Part shown: positions 1-8,115 of the stretch, piece after piece | Position numbering within the stretch: the stretch's first letter is position 1 | Layout of the letters: each line of letters begins with the position of its first letter | Assembly: GCA_947168585.1 (NCBI GenBank) | Contig: CAMVMK010000001.1 | Coordinates: forward strand, 52,177-116,176 | Source of the DNA: an uncultured Fretibacterium sp. | GTDB taxonomy: Bacteria > Synergistota > Synergistia > Synergistales > Aminobacteriaceae | Direction of reading: 5' to 3' | Length of the DNA stretch: 64,000 nucleotides | Position numbers and translations under genes: made by a program | Notes under the pieces: generated by a model | The model's input: the letters and a program-made list of their open reading frames with translations, nothing else | Told to the model about the DNA's origin: nothing | Databases searched by the model: none

Positions 1-139
1 ACATATGAAAAGAATATATCAGCCTAAAAATTATATTTTCGTCCATTGTTTCCGGATTTGCATATTGAATAGCATGGCCTAAAACAACAAGAAACATTGC
101 ATAGCCTCGAGTAATGTCTATTATTTTATTTCGTTCCAT
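1..139 (-). CDS. Acyltransferase-3 family membrane protein, N-terminal part (runs off window)
   Basis: The minus strand has an ATG at 139 with a strong AAGGAG ribosome site just upstream, followed by 46 open codons to the window edge. The peptide has the pattern of acyltransferase-3 (OafA/WecH type) N-termini: an Arg-Gly pair at residues 11-12, a hydrophobic first membrane segment with VVLGHA and a conserved His at residue 22, and YSFHM at the cut end, where family members continue as SFHMPLFF. Such proteins transfer acetyl or other acyl groups to cell-surface sugars from within the membrane. The rest of the gene is outside the window, so the substrate is unknown. Confidence 0.72.
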   Translation of the reverse strand, partial: MERNKIIDITRGYAMFLVVLGHAIQYANPETMDENIIFRLIYSFHM

Positions 140-181
140 TTTCTTCTCCTTAAAAATAAACTAAAAATAATAAAATAAAAA

Positions 182-215
182 ACTCCGATATTTTTTTACC
201 GGAGTCTTTTTAATC
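182..215 (-). terminator. Rho-independent terminator after metQ
   Basis: ACTCCG at 182-187 pairs with CGGAGT at 200-205 around a 12-base AT-rich loop. Read on the minus strand the stem is followed by a T-rich run. It separates the metQ-like gene from the downstream acyltransferase gene. Confidence 0.7.
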
Positions 216-227
216 TCTAAATCAAAA

Positions 228-1067
228 TTATTGCTGCTGATGTTTAATAACAAAAGGCGTTAATAATCCTTCGTCCCAGCCTACAGGTCTGAAAAATCCG
301 CCGTAAAGCTGTGAGAGATGAGCTTTCATAGCTTCACTCTGATAAGCGTCAACAACTTTAATATAAACTGCAAGTTTAGCAGGGTCTTCAAGGTCTGCGG
401 TGCGTGCGGCGATTAAATTCCAATATTCCTGCTCACGGGCACGGTCTGCAAAAACTGCATCGCTTGCTTTCAAACCGTAGTCAAGGGCGTAAGTATCATT
501 AATAACTCCTGCAGTAATGTCCGGCAGTGCTGAAGGAATTGTGTTCGCGGCAAGTTCCTGAATCGTAATTTTTTTCGTGTATTCTGCTATATCGTCTTTA
601 GTAGGATTAAAGCCCGCGCCTTCTTTAAGTCTGATAAGCCCTGAAGATGCTAAGACTTTTATAGCTCTTCCGCCGTTAGTCGGGTCGTTGGGAATTGCTA
701 TAACATCTCCGTCTTTAATATCGCTGAGAGATTTAATTTTCGTTGAGTAAAGATTTAACGGAACAACGAAAGTGTTAGCAATGTTCGTGATTTTATAATT
801 CCGGCTTGTGATTTCGTCCTTAAGATAAATTCTGTGCTGGAATCCGTTAAGGTCAATATCTCCGTCAGCAAGTGCTCTGTTCGGGGTTACGTAGTCAGTA
901 AACTGAATGACTTCGAGATTAATTCCCTCTTTAGCTAACATTTCTTTGACGGGCTGCCACATTTCATCATAAACGCTGCCGGTAACTCCGAGCCTTACGG
1001 TAACGTCAGCTGAAGCAGAAAAAGCAAGTGCAAGAACTAAAACAAATGCAATTAAAAATTTCTTCAT
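228..1067 (-). CDS. metQ: MetQ/NlpA-family methionine ABC transporter substrate-binding protein
   Basis: A 279-residue periplasmic binding protein of the NlpA/MetQ family, which delivers D/L-methionine to the MetNI ABC importer. Residues 1-20 form a signal peptide ending in SASA. The mature part starts with the family pattern VTVRLGVTGSVYDEMW and contains DYVTPNRALADGDIDLN and the IPNDPTNGGRA ligand-site segment. Most MetQ proteins are lipoproteins, but no lipobox cysteine is present here, so it should be soluble. Start supported by AAAGGAG ten bases upstream. No metN or metI lies in the window, so it must work with a permease encoded elsewhere. It follows asd-hom-lysC by 67 bases, which fits a methionine/aspartate-family theme. 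Confidence 0.88.
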   Translation of the reverse strand: MKKFLIAFVLVLALAFSASADVTVRLGVTGSVYDEMWQPVKEMLAKEGINLEVIQFTDYVTPNRALADGDIDLNGFQHRIYLKDEITSRNYKITNIANTFVVPLNLYSTKIKSLSDIKDGDVIAIPNDPTNGGRAIKVLASSGLIRLKEGAGFNPTKDDIAEYTKKITIQELAANTIPSALPDITAGVINDTYALDYGLKASDAVFADRAREQEYWNLIAARTADLEDPAKLAVYIKVVDAYQSEAMKAHLSQLYGGFFRPVGWDEGLLTPFVIKHQQQ

Positions 1068-1107
1068 TAAATAAAACTCCTTTCAAAATTTTATTTTTGA
1101 GTAATGA

Positions 1108-1116
1108 ATTATAACA
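1108..1116 (-). promoter_or_regulatory. Extended -10 promoter element for metQ
   Basis: The minus strand reads TGTTATAAT, a consensus extended -10 box (TGnTATAAT), between the lysC stop and the metQ ribosome site. No good -35 box is visible, as is usual for extended -10 promoters. The same motif precedes the small gene at 6271 and rplU. Confidence 0.45.
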
Positions 1117-1134
1117 TACTTAGCAAGTATTCTT

Positions 1135-2457
1135 TTATTTATCGCCAGCGTCAACAAAAATATGATAAATAGATCTTATTGCGCGTTCAAAATCTTCGTT
1201 CAAAACTCCCACGATTATATTTAATTCAGAAGCTCCCTGATCTATCATTCGGATATTAATTCTTGCGTCGGCTAAGGCTTTGAAAATTTTTGAGGCTGTT
1301 CCGGCCTGCGACTTCATGCCCCTCCCTACAACAGCAATTAAAGAAATTCCCGACTCGACTTCAAGCGACTCCGGCTGAACTAATTTTGAAATACGGCTTA
1401 AAATTTCCTGCTCGTTTTCAATAAATTTGCTCTCATGAACTATTACCGTCATAGTGTCAATGCCGCTCAATAAATGCTCAAGAGTGATATTTTTTTCCTC
1501 GAAACATTGAACGACTTTCCTGTAAAAATCCGGCTGTGAGTGCATTAAATCTTTTGCAATTATTATCGAACAGAAATTCCTGCGTCCTGATATTCCCGTT
1601 ATCGTATATTTTGAACGCCTCGCAGTATTCTCGACTATCCAAGTGCCGGGGTCTTCGGGGTTGTTAGTGTTGCGGATATTAATCGGTATTCCGACTTTTT
1701 TCACCGGGAAAATTGCATCTTCGTGCATTACGCTCGCTCCCATGTAGGAAAGTTCACGGAGTTCTTTATAAGTTATATTTTTAATGACAGTAGGACTTGA
1801 AACAATATGAGGGTCAGCCATTAAAAGCCCTGAAACGTCCGTCCAGTTTTCGTAAACTACAGCACGGCAGGCCGCCGCAACTATTGAGCCGGTTATGTCT
1901 GAGCCTCCGCGCGAAAAAGTTTTGATTTTATCGTCAAAACTTCTTCCGTAAAATCCCGGAATTACTGCGTGTTCATGATTAGAAAGCTCGTTCGATAAAA
2001 TTTCATTTGTTTTAGAAGCGTCAAAATTTCCGGCCTCGTCAAAAAAAATTACGTCAGCAGCGTCAATGAAATCATAGCCGAGATAATTCGACATTATTAA
2101 CCCGTTCAAAAATTCGCCTCTCGAAGCCGTGTAATCTTTTTCGGGAGAATGAAGCAGATTATTTTCAATTTCATCAAAAGCATCTTTTAACGAAAAATTT
2201 AAGCCTAATCCTTGAATTATCTCGTTATATCTGTCCTTGACGGCCAAGAAAGGCTCATAAAAATTTTTCCCCGATGACGCTAACTCGTAACATTCGTATA
2301 ATAAATCTGTAACTTTTATATCAGCGTCAAATCTTTTTCCCGGTGCTGAAGGAACAACATAAACTCTTGACTCATCAGAGCGGACTATCTCAGCAACTTT
2401 TTGAAACTGTTTAGCGTCGGCTAAGGAACTTCCGCCGAATTTTACAACTTTTACCAT
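1135..2457 (-). CDS. lysC: Aspartate kinase
   Basis: Phosphorylates aspartate, the first step towards lysine, threonine and methionine. The 440-residue length fits a monofunctional enzyme. Residues 6-11 are the KFGGSS nucleotide-binding signature; SRGEFLNG (112-119) and FSRGGSDITG (181-190) are the substrate and ATP-site motifs. The last ~150 residues hold the paired ACT domains that normally bind lysine or threonine. Third gene of asd-hom-lysC: its start overlaps the hom stop by 7 bases, so the two are probably translationally coupled. Confidence 0.95.
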   Translation of the reverse strand: MVKVVKFGGSSLADAKQFQKVAEIVRSDESRVYVVPSAPGKRFDADIKVTDLLYECYELASSGKNFYEPFLAVKDRYNEIIQGLGLNFSLKDAFDEIENNLLHSPEKDYTASRGEFLNGLIMSNYLGYDFIDAADVIFFDEAGNFDASKTNEILSNELSNHEHAVIPGFYGRSFDDKIKTFSRGGSDITGSIVAAACRAVVYENWTDVSGLLMADPHIVSSPTVIKNITYKELRELSYMGASVMHEDAIFPVKKVGIPINIRNTNNPEDPGTWIVENTARRSKYTITGISGRRNFCSIIIAKDLMHSQPDFYRKVVQCFEEKNITLEHLLSGIDTMTVIVHESKFIENEQEILSRISKLVQPESLEVESGISLIAVVGRGMKSQAGTASKIFKALADARINIRMIDQGASELNIIVGVLNEDFERAIRSIYHIFVDAGDK

Positions 2458-3476
2458 GATAATGTTCTGAATTTCTGCTCGGGATTTTTCTCCGGTGCTC
2501 TGTTGATAGTGCCGGGCTCTAAGTCGGCGAAACCGTTATCAATATTTTTGCCGATATTTTTTATACATTCAATAACGTCAGAAACTACTGCGCTTGCTGT
2601 AGGAAGTTTTCCTGCTCCGCGTCCGTAAAATAATAAATCATTGACCATATTTCCTTTAAGCATTACGCCGTTGAAAACTCCGTTGACGTTATAAAGGGCG
2701 TTATCTTTCGGGACTAAATGAGGAGCAACGAGAACAGTATCAGCCCCCGCATCGTAAACTCCGAGCAGTTTTATTGACATTCCGTAAGCGTCAGCATTTA
2801 CAAAATCTTCAGCTGTAACGTTCGTAATGCCCTCGCAGTCGACCTGCTCATAAGAAATTTTTTTGCCGGAAATTAAAGACGCTAAAATTGCAATTTTTCT
2901 TGCTGTGTCGTGGCCTTCAACGTCAGCCGCAGGATTTCGTTCGGCGTAACCTTTTTCTTGAGCTTCTTTTAAGGCCGAGTCAAAGTCTTTGCCGTCTTTC
3001 ATGTTCGTCAAAATATAATTGCACGTTCCGTTCAAAATTCCCGCGATTTTTGAAATTTTTTCATGACCGCAGGCCTCGCGTATAGTCCTGATTAACGGAA
3101 TACCGCCGCCGACACTTGCCTCAAATAAATAGCTGCAGTGATGGCTTCGTGCTATTGCGCTTAATTCAACGCCGTGAGCGTCAACTAATTCTTTATTTGA
3201 AGAACATACGGAAATTCCGCGCTCTAAAGCTAAATGAGTGTAAGTGTAAGCAGGTTCTTTGCCGCCCATAGTCTCGCAGACGACTTTAATATCAGGATCG
3301 TTGATGATTGTCTCGATGTCTTTAACTGCTCCGGGAATGTCGCGGATGTCCAAAATATATTTAACGTGAAGAGTTTCGCCGCCTAAAATTTTTTGAATTT
3401 CAGCCTGATTTTTTTCGACAACTTCAGCGACTCCGCTCCCGATTGTCCCGAAACCTAAAATAGCAATATTTATCAT
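2451..3476 (-). CDS. hom: Homoserine dehydrogenase, short form without ACT domain
   Basis: Reduces aspartate semialdehyde to homoserine. The Rossmann motif GFGTIGSG is at residues 8-15, followed later by the family signatures ASVGGGIPLIR and GILNGTCNYILT. At 341 residues it ends after the catalytic domain and lacks the C-terminal ACT domain found in many ~430-residue homologues, so feedback control by threonine may act at LysC instead. It is one base from asd and overlaps lysC, so the three genes form one operon. Confidence 0.94.
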   Translation of the reverse strand: MINIAILGFGTIGSGVAEVVEKNQAEIQKILGGETLHVKYILDIRDIPGAVKDIETIINDPDIKVVCETMGGKEPAYTYTHLALERGISVCSSNKELVDAHGVELSAIARSHHCSYLFEASVGGGIPLIRTIREACGHEKISKIAGILNGTCNYILTNMKDGKDFDSALKEAQEKGYAERNPAADVEGHDTARKIAILASLISGKKISYEQVDCEGITNVTAEDFVNADAYGMSIKLLGVYDAGADTVLVAPHLVPKDNALYNVNGVFNGVMLKGNMVNDLLFYGRGAGKLPTASAVVSDVIECIKNIGKNIDNGFADLEPGTINRAPEKNPEQKFRTLSW

Positions 3477-3477
3477 T

Positions 3478-4566
3478 TTATTTCGCCTCGATATATTTTT
3501 GATGGACTAAAAGCTCTGCGCACTCAACCGCACCGCCTGCCGCCCCCCGTAAAGTGTTATGAGAAAGTCCGATAAATTTCCAATCATAAATATTATCCGG
3601 ACGAAGTCTGCCGATTGTTACGCCCATTCCGCCGCCGAAATTAACATCTAAGGCGACTTGAGGTCTGTTGTCTTCCTCGAAATATTTTATAAACTGTTCC
3701 GGTGCTGTTGGAAGCCCTGCCTCTTGAGGGATACCCTTGAAAGAGTTTAATTTTTCGATTAAAACTTCTTTGCTTTCGGGGGCTTTTCTGAATTTCACGA
3801 ATGCTGCTGCAGTATGACCGTAAAGAACAGGAATTCTTACGCATTGAGCAGATATTACGGGCTCTTTTGCGGGGACGATTTCATTTCCTTCGATTTTACC
3901 GAAAATTCTAAGCGGTTCTTTTTCGCTTTTTTCTTCTTCGCCGCCGATATAAGGGATTACATTTCCGACCATTTCAGGCCAAGTCTTGAAATTTTTTCCT
4001 GCTCCGGAGATTGCCTGATAAGTCGTAACGATAGCTTCATAAGGTTCAAACTCGCGCCAAGCGGCTAAGGCCGGAGCGTAACTTTGAATAGAACAGTTAG
4101 GTTTTACAGCTATAAATCCGCGTTTAGTTCCTAATCTTTTTCTCTGAGCGTTAATAATTTCGGCGTGTTCGGGATTAATTTCAGGAATTATCATCGGGAC
4201 ATCAGGAGTCCAACGGTGGGCACTGTTATTTGAGACTACGGGAGTTTCTGTTTTAGCGTAGGCTTCTTCGATTGCTTTGATTTCGTCTTTGGTCATGTTT
4301 ACGGCACTGAAAACAAAATCAACCTCATCGGCTATGCTTTTAACGTCCGTAACGTCATGAAGTTTCATATCTTTGACGTTATCGGGGATTTTTTCGTCTA
4401 AAAGCCAACGGCCTTCAACTGCTTCAGCGTAAGTTTTGCCCTTGCTGTTCGGTGAAGCTGCAATGACTTTTATATTAAACCATTCGTGATTGTGAAGTAT
4501 CTGAATAAAACGCTGTCCGACCATTCCGGTAGCACCCAAAATGCCGACGTTTAATTTTTTTTGCAA
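3478..4566 (-). CDS. asd: Aspartate-semialdehyde dehydrogenase, archaeal/fungal type
   Basis: Makes aspartate semialdehyde from aspartyl phosphate with NADPH. GATGMVG (11-17) is the NADP-binding loop and VKPNCSIQ contains the catalytic cysteine (C158); GHTAAAF carries the likely catalytic histidine. The PNCSIQSYAP context and 362-residue length match the archaeal/yeast-like class rather than the classical E. coli class. First gene of asd-hom-lysC. An AAGGAGTGA ribosome site precedes the ATG. A heptameric repeat run lies upstream at 4616-4642. Confidence 0.93.
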   Translation of the reverse strand: MQKKLNVGILGATGMVGQRFIQILHNHEWFNIKVIAASPNSKGKTYAEAVEGRWLLDEKIPDNVKDMKLHDVTDVKSIADEVDFVFSAVNMTKDEIKAIEEAYAKTETPVVSNNSAHRWTPDVPMIIPEINPEHAEIINAQRKRLGTKRGFIAVKPNCSIQSYAPALAAWREFEPYEAIVTTYQAISGAGKNFKTWPEMVGNVIPYIGGEEEKSEKEPLRIFGKIEGNEIVPAKEPVISAQCVRIPVLYGHTAAAFVKFRKAPESKEVLIEKLNSFKGIPQEAGLPTAPEQFIKYFEEDNRPQVALDVNFGGGMGVTIGRLRPDNIYDWKFIGLSHNTLRGAAGGAVECAELLVHQKYIEAK

Positions 4567-4615
4567 GATTATTCACTCCTTGAAAAATTTTCTGAAAAGT
4601 ATAACACGAATATAA

Positions 4616-4642
4616 TTAGGAGTGAGGGGTTAGGGGTGAGGG
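4616..4642. repeat. Heptameric purine-rich repeat run
   Basis: Tandem seven-base units TTAGGAG, TGAGGGG, TTAGGGG and TGAGGG in the gap between asd and lgt. It is one of about a dozen related intergenic sites in this window; a shorter run overlaps the lgt stop codon at 4705-4715. Confidence 0.75.
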
Positions 4643-4706
4643 ATTTTTCACGCGCTCAGTTGTGTTGTGAAAAAATAAAATTTGAGCACGCGCAAAGGTT
4701 TTAAGG

Positions 4707-5483
4707 TTAGGAGTTAATTCTTTTTAAGCCGTAAACAAGCCACAAAATTTCAAACGGCAATGCACACGCTAAAACTAAATAAATCCATTCGTTTGAAACT
4801 CTCCACACAAGAGTGTGTGATGAGCGCGTAAAATCTATAAATAATCTCATCAGCGAATAAAAAATTAAACTCAGCGGCGCAATTATCGAATGAGATTTTG
4901 AAAGATCATAGCGTCTGCTTAAAAATTTTTCGATTGAAAGCAAAATTAAAACCGCAATAAAAGCATAAACCGAATAATAAATCTGCACGGGGTGTCTGTT
5001 TAATCCGGCCTTGTCAAAAGGAAAATGAACGTGAATAAAAAATTTTGTCGGAAGTCCTACGCAGCACCCGTTAAGAAAACAGCCCCAGCGGCCTAAAGCT
5101 ATAGAAAACATCGCAGGAATTGCAGCAGCCTCGCATAATTGTAAAAAAGAAATTTTCTTTCTATACAAAAACGACAAAATTAACGCCGATATAAAAGCTC
5201 CTAAAATTGCTCCGGTTTCATAAAGGTTTCCACGATTTAAGTCAAGAAATAATGAAGGCTGATTGAAATATTCGCGCCAATTTTTTATATATTCCGGCGA
5301 CCGCGCTCCTAAAATCATAAATAAAAAAGACACGCTCATGACTTTTCTTGCAATGTCTTCGTCAATATTATATTTTTCGAGCCTGTGAATTACCCAAATT
5401 ATTGCGAGCGACAAAGCTGTAAACCATACTACGCTGTAAGTATCAACTCTGAAGCCCGCAATTTCAAATAATGTAGGGTGCAT
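4707..5483 (-). CDS. lgt: Prolipoprotein diacylglyceryl transferase family protein, divergent
   Basis: A 258-residue polytopic membrane protein of the Lgt family, which transfers diacylglycerol to the lipobox cysteine of prolipoproteins in the inner membrane. Recognised by GRWGCFLNGCC (131-141), equivalent to the Arg-143 region of E. coli Lgt, and RHPVQIYYS (163-171). The segment after RGN (84-86), where E. coli has the essential HGG motif, reads LYETGAILG here, so the usual histidine is absent. It may be a variant Lgt or a paralogue with another lipid substrate. Seven bases separate it from the DJ-1 gene, so the two are probably co-transcribed. Confidence 0.8.
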   Translation of the reverse strand: MHPTLFEIAGFRVDTYSVVWFTALSLAIIWVIHRLEKYNIDEDIARKVMSVSFLFMILGARSPEYIKNWREYFNQPSLFLDLNRGNLYETGAILGAFISALILSFLYRKKISFLQLCEAAAIPAMFSIALGRWGCFLNGCCVGLPTKFFIHVHFPFDKAGLNRHPVQIYYSVYAFIAVLILLSIEKFLSRRYDLSKSHSIIAPLSLIFYSLMRLFIDFTRSSHTLVWRVSNEWIYLVLACALPFEILWLVYGLKRINS

Positions 5484-5489
5484 GAAAAA

Positions 5490-6044
5490 TTATTTTTTAT
5501 AGACTAACGGGATTAAAAAGCCTTCAGCAACCTCATCGGCCATTGACTTGCCTTCAAGAATTTCAAGAAGTTTCAATGCGAAAAACGGAGTTACCGCAGG
5601 GCCTTTAGCTGTCGTGATGTTTCCGTCAGTTTCGACAATGTTCTGACCGATTTTCGCGCCGCCTAAATGAACTTCAAGACCGGGGTAGCAGACTGCAGTT
5701 TTTCCGGCCAAAATTCCGGCTTTGCCCAAAGCAGCAGGAGCAGCGCAGATAGCCGCTATTAATTTATTTTCCGTGTGATATTTCTTGATGAGTTCTTGAA
5801 GACCCTCGTGATTTTTAATTTCGAGAGTTCCGCCGGGAAGTACGAGCATATCAAAATTTTCGTCTTTAACAGCGTCAAACATTGCATCAGCTTTTACAGA
5901 AATTTTATTTTTGCTGACGACTTCAAGCGAATTAATCAATGATACCGTCGTAACTACAACTCCACCGCGTCTTAAAATATCAACGGTTGTTAATGCTTCA
6001 GTTTCTTCAAAGCCTGTTGTTAAAAATACCGCAACTGTTTTCAT
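5490..6044 (-). CDS. DJ-1/PfpI (ThiJ-like) family protein
   Basis: A 184-residue single-domain DJ-1/ThiJ protein. GFEE (11-14) carries the conserved glutamate and AAICAAPAALGKAGIL has the nucleophilic cysteine (C100). Family members act as glyoxalases, putative deglycases or chaperone-like stress proteins. The start at 6044 is preferred because AAAGGAG lies 12 bases upstream and the domain begins there. A longer open frame to 6182 overlaps the separate small gene at 6119-6271 and adds only unrelated residues. Confidence 0.88.
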   Translation of the reverse strand: MKTVAVFLTTGFEETEALTTVDILRRGGVVVTTVSLINSLEVVSKNKISVKADAMFDAVKDENFDMLVLPGGTLEIKNHEGLQELIKKYHTENKLIAAICAAPAALGKAGILAGKTAVCYPGLEVHLGGAKIGQNIVETDGNITTAKGPAVTPFFALKLLEILEGKSMADEVAEGFLIPLVYKK

Positions 6045-6118
6045 GATTGTTAATTCTCCTTTGAAAAATTTTTGTGATAAAATATAAATTAATAAAGGGG
6101 AAGCGATGATTAAGCCTT

Positions 6119-6271
6119 TTAGGCCACCAGATTTATTCGGCTGAACCAATCTATTAATAATAAAATGGTTTTCACCAACCAAAATAAAGCAGCAGCGAGT
6201 TTATCGATCCATGGCAGGATACTTCGCCGCTGTTTTCTTTTAGTGGCTCGTTTGTCTTTTTTATCAGACAT
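6119..6271 (-). CDS. Small basic membrane-type protein of unknown function (50 aa)
   Basis: ATG at 6271 with GAGGTG upstream opens a 50-codon frame. The first ~16 residues are strongly basic (KKDKRATKRKQRR), followed by a hydrophobic/amphipathic stretch with LAAALFWLVKTILLLIDWF. This layout fits a small membrane-associated protein or a type I toxin. A consensus extended -10 promoter sits about 80 bases upstream and the intervening leader contains paired segments (CAGGG/CCCTG). I do not recognise the family. A similar coding segment, without a start codon, lies at 6402-6455. Confidence 0.55.
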   Translation of the reverse strand: MSDKKDKRATKRKQRRSILPWIDKLAAALFWLVKTILLLIDWFSRINLVA

Positions 6272-6355
6272 CGCGTTTTCACCTCAGTTCAACAGGGCGG
6301 CTCTCCATTATGAATGACGAACCCTGTACCTCGTCTGGAGCTTCCTCTGAAAGTT

Positions 6356-6364
6356 ATTATAGCA
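6356..6364 (-). promoter_or_regulatory. Extended -10 promoter for the small gene at 6119-6271
   Basis: The minus strand reads TGCTATAAT. A start site near 6350 would give a leader of about 80 nt before the ATG at 6271. The leader can pair TCAG with CTGA at its ends and CAGGG with CCCTG inside. Confidence 0.5.
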
Positions 6365-6401
6365 TTATGATAAAATATCTTTTGCATAAGACAGTAAGCA
6401 G

Positions 6402-6455
6402 CAGCGAGCAAATGACTTAACCCGCCAAGGTAATCACGTCGCTGTTTCTTCTATA
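6402..6455 (-). repeat. Imperfect second copy of part of the small-gene region
   Basis: The minus strand reads ACAGCGACG...GCTCGCTGCTGCTT, matching ACAGCGGCG...CTCGCTGCTGCTT within the small gene (6185-6237) at both ends with a divergent middle. Translated in the equivalent frame it gives KKQRRDYL...LLAAAYCL against KRKQRRSIL...LAAALFWL, but a TAG precedes it and there is no start codon. CAGCGA/TCGCTG can also form a hairpin. It may be a decayed duplicate. Confidence 0.45.
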
Positions 6456-6459
6456 ATTT

Positions 6460-7032
6460 TTACGAGACAAATTTATTATCTTCAATAAAAAATCTCCATA
6501 AAAAATTTTTAGCTTCGTCAGCGTAATCGACATTAATTCGAGGAGAAGTTTTGATTTTAAGATTTTTAATTTCATTATCGAGAATATAAATTTTTTCGCC
6601 GCATAAATCTTCGCCGTAATCGTCTTTATTTATCCCTAAAGCTGCACATAATTTTCCGGGCCCGCTGCATAAATTTTTAATTTTGTCTGTCTTTCTTCGG
6701 GCTTTCATTAAGTCAATACCGTCAAGAGGTTCAAGAGCGCGAATTAAAACAGCGTCCGGAATATTTTTCAAGCTGCATGTAACGTTAAAACAGAAATACA
6801 TTCCGTAAATCATATAAATATAAGCATAACCGCCCTCACGGAATTGAATTTCTGTCCTCTCCGTACGCCTATTATTGTAACTGTGAGAGGCTTTGTCTTC
6901 CGAGCCGCCGCGATAGGCTTCAGCTTCAACTATAATTCCTGAAGTTTTGCCCTTAACTAAAATTTTTCCGATTAAATCTTCAGCAACTGAAACAGAATCT
7001 CTTAAATAAAAATCACGTTTTAATTTTTTCAT
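6460..7032 (-). CDS. mpg: DNA-3-methyladenine glycosylase (AAG/Mpg family)
   Basis: Excises alkylated purines and hypoxanthine from DNA to start base excision repair. The family block VEAEAYRG (35-42) contains the catalytic Glu38 and the intercalating Tyr40, and ASHSYNN supplies the conserved His. YAYIYMIYGMYFCFNV and the SGPGKLCAALGI element are also typical. Its 190 residues match the bacterial short form. It stands alone, convergent with nothing, and precedes the small-protein region. Confidence 0.93.
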   Translation of the reverse strand: MKKLKRDFYLRDSVSVAEDLIGKILVKGKTSGIIVEAEAYRGGSEDKASHSYNNRRTERTEIQFREGGYAYIYMIYGMYFCFNVTCSLKNIPDAVLIRALEPLDGIDLMKARRKTDKIKNLCSGPGKLCAALGINKDDYGEDLCGEKIYILDNEIKNLKIKTSPRINVDYADEAKNFLWRFFIEDNKFVS

Positions 7033-7112
7033 ACGGAAAGTTTAACAGATAAGATTTAATTAATTAACTTAAAAAACGTAATTAAAAATTTTTCATGAGA
7101 AAATTGTAATGC

Positions 7113-7168
7113 TTGACATAACAAAAAAGTGAGATACAATTTTCAGTATTGTAATAAAAATTATTACA
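7113..7168 (+). promoter_or_regulatory. Promoter with palindromic operator upstream of the MBL-fold gene
   Basis: TTGACA (7113-7118), a 16-base spacer and TACAAT (7135-7140) form a good sigma-70 promoter. Just past the likely start site, 7150-7168 is a perfect inverted repeat, TGTAATAA-AAA-TTATTACA. An identical 19-bp palindrome is at 8587-8605, also behind a TTGACATAACA promoter. The Rrf2 regulator encoded between the two is the obvious candidate ligand. Confidence 0.78.
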
Positions 7169-7187
7169 GAAAGGGAAAAAATTCAAA

Positions 7188-8051
7188 ATGAAAATCGCAG
7201 TTATTAAAAAAATTTCTCTTGCGTTAGTTTTTACTTTGGCTTTTACGTCAGTTTCTTGGGCTGAGGCAATCAGCGTTGGCAACATGAAAGTTTATAATTT
7301 TAACGATATTAAGCTTCACGCTTATTCGACCGGCGACAATATGAACGACCATTGCTATTTAGTCGAAACTCCTGAAGGTTTAGTCTTGATTGAGAGTACA
7401 GCTTACAAAGAAAATGTCCAAGCCATGAGCGATTATATAAAGTCGCTTGAAAAACCGTTAGTCGCGGCTCTGCTTTCATATCACCCGAACGGCTATAAAT
7501 CTTACGGCGATGTAAAAATTTACGCAACTGAAAACGCTTTGAAATCCTGGCAGGAAAACGGCGGAGTTTGGAATTTAACACAAAGTTTTATTCAGGCTTT
7601 AGGCGACAAAGTTGCTGACGATTTACCAGAATCAGCTGAAATTATCAACGAGGGCGATACTCTGAAACTTGCGGGAATTGATTTCAAAATTTTACATTCG
7701 TCTGACGGCGAAGACTATGATATAGAAATTCCTGCGATTAACGCGATCTATCGTCATATGATGGGAGCTAAAACTCATAATATTTTGCCCGCAGTGCCTT
7801 ACATCGAAGCTGAAATAGCAGACCTCAAAAATTATCAGGCAAAAGGTTACACAATGATTTTGACGAGCCACGCCGCCCCTGATGGTCAGAAAACTGTTGC
7901 TGAAAAAATCGAATATCTTGAGAAAGTTCTCGAGCTTGCAAAATCGTCTTCTAATAAAGATGAATTTATTAACGCTGTCAAAGCAGCTTTTCCCGATTAT
8001 GCTGTTGATGCTTATCTTGAAATGAGTGCAAACGCGTTATTTAATAAATAA
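7188..8051 (+). CDS. Exported metallo-beta-lactamase-fold protein with degenerate metal site
   Basis: A 287-residue protein with a signal peptide ending in SWA (about residue 25). The remainder resembles the beta-lactamase-like fold: HCYLVETPEGLVLIEST corresponds to the N-terminal strands, and LLSYHPNGY (95-103) sits where active members carry HxHxDH. Only one His of that motif remains, and IYRHMMG and LTSHAAP replace later metal sites, so a hydrolytic dizinc centre is doubtful. It may bind another metal, a thiol or a small ligand. Expression is probably controlled by the palindrome at 7150-7168 in common with the reductase gene at 8619. Confidence 0.62.
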   Translation: MKIAVIKKISLALVFTLAFTSVSWAEAISVGNMKVYNFNDIKLHAYSTGDNMNDHCYLVETPEGLVLIESTAYKENVQAMSDYIKSLEKPLVAALLSYHPNGYKSYGDVKIYATENALKSWQENGGVWNLTQSFIQALGDKVADDLPESAEIINEGDTLKLAGIDFKILHSSDGEDYDIEIPAINAIYRHMMGAKTHNILPAVPYIEAEIADLKNYQAKGYTMILTSHAAPDGQKTVAEKIEYLEKVLELAKSSSNKDEFINAVKAAFPDYAVDAYLEMSANALFNK

Positions 8052-8115
8052 AAAATTTAGTTTTTTCTCCTTGCTCCTGTTTTATAATTTTTGTTTTTAA
8101 GGAGGCGTATTAAAA

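Noticed and set aside
5490..6182. Longer DJ-1 frame starting at 6182.
   Set aside because: The extra 46 residues are unrelated to the family, overlap the small gene at 6119-6271, and the start at 6044 has a good ribosome site.
6272..6350. Leader of the 50-aa gene contains AGAGGAAGCTCC and GACGAGGTAC, reminiscent of RNase P RNA or a guanidine-III (mini-ykkC type) riboswitch.
   Set aside because: Only short strings match; the flanking conserved segments and pairing of either RNA are not present.
7082..7285. Minus-strand 67-codon frame over the MBL gene promoter.
   Set aside because: It overlaps the promoter and operator and the start of the supported plus-strand gene, and has no family match.
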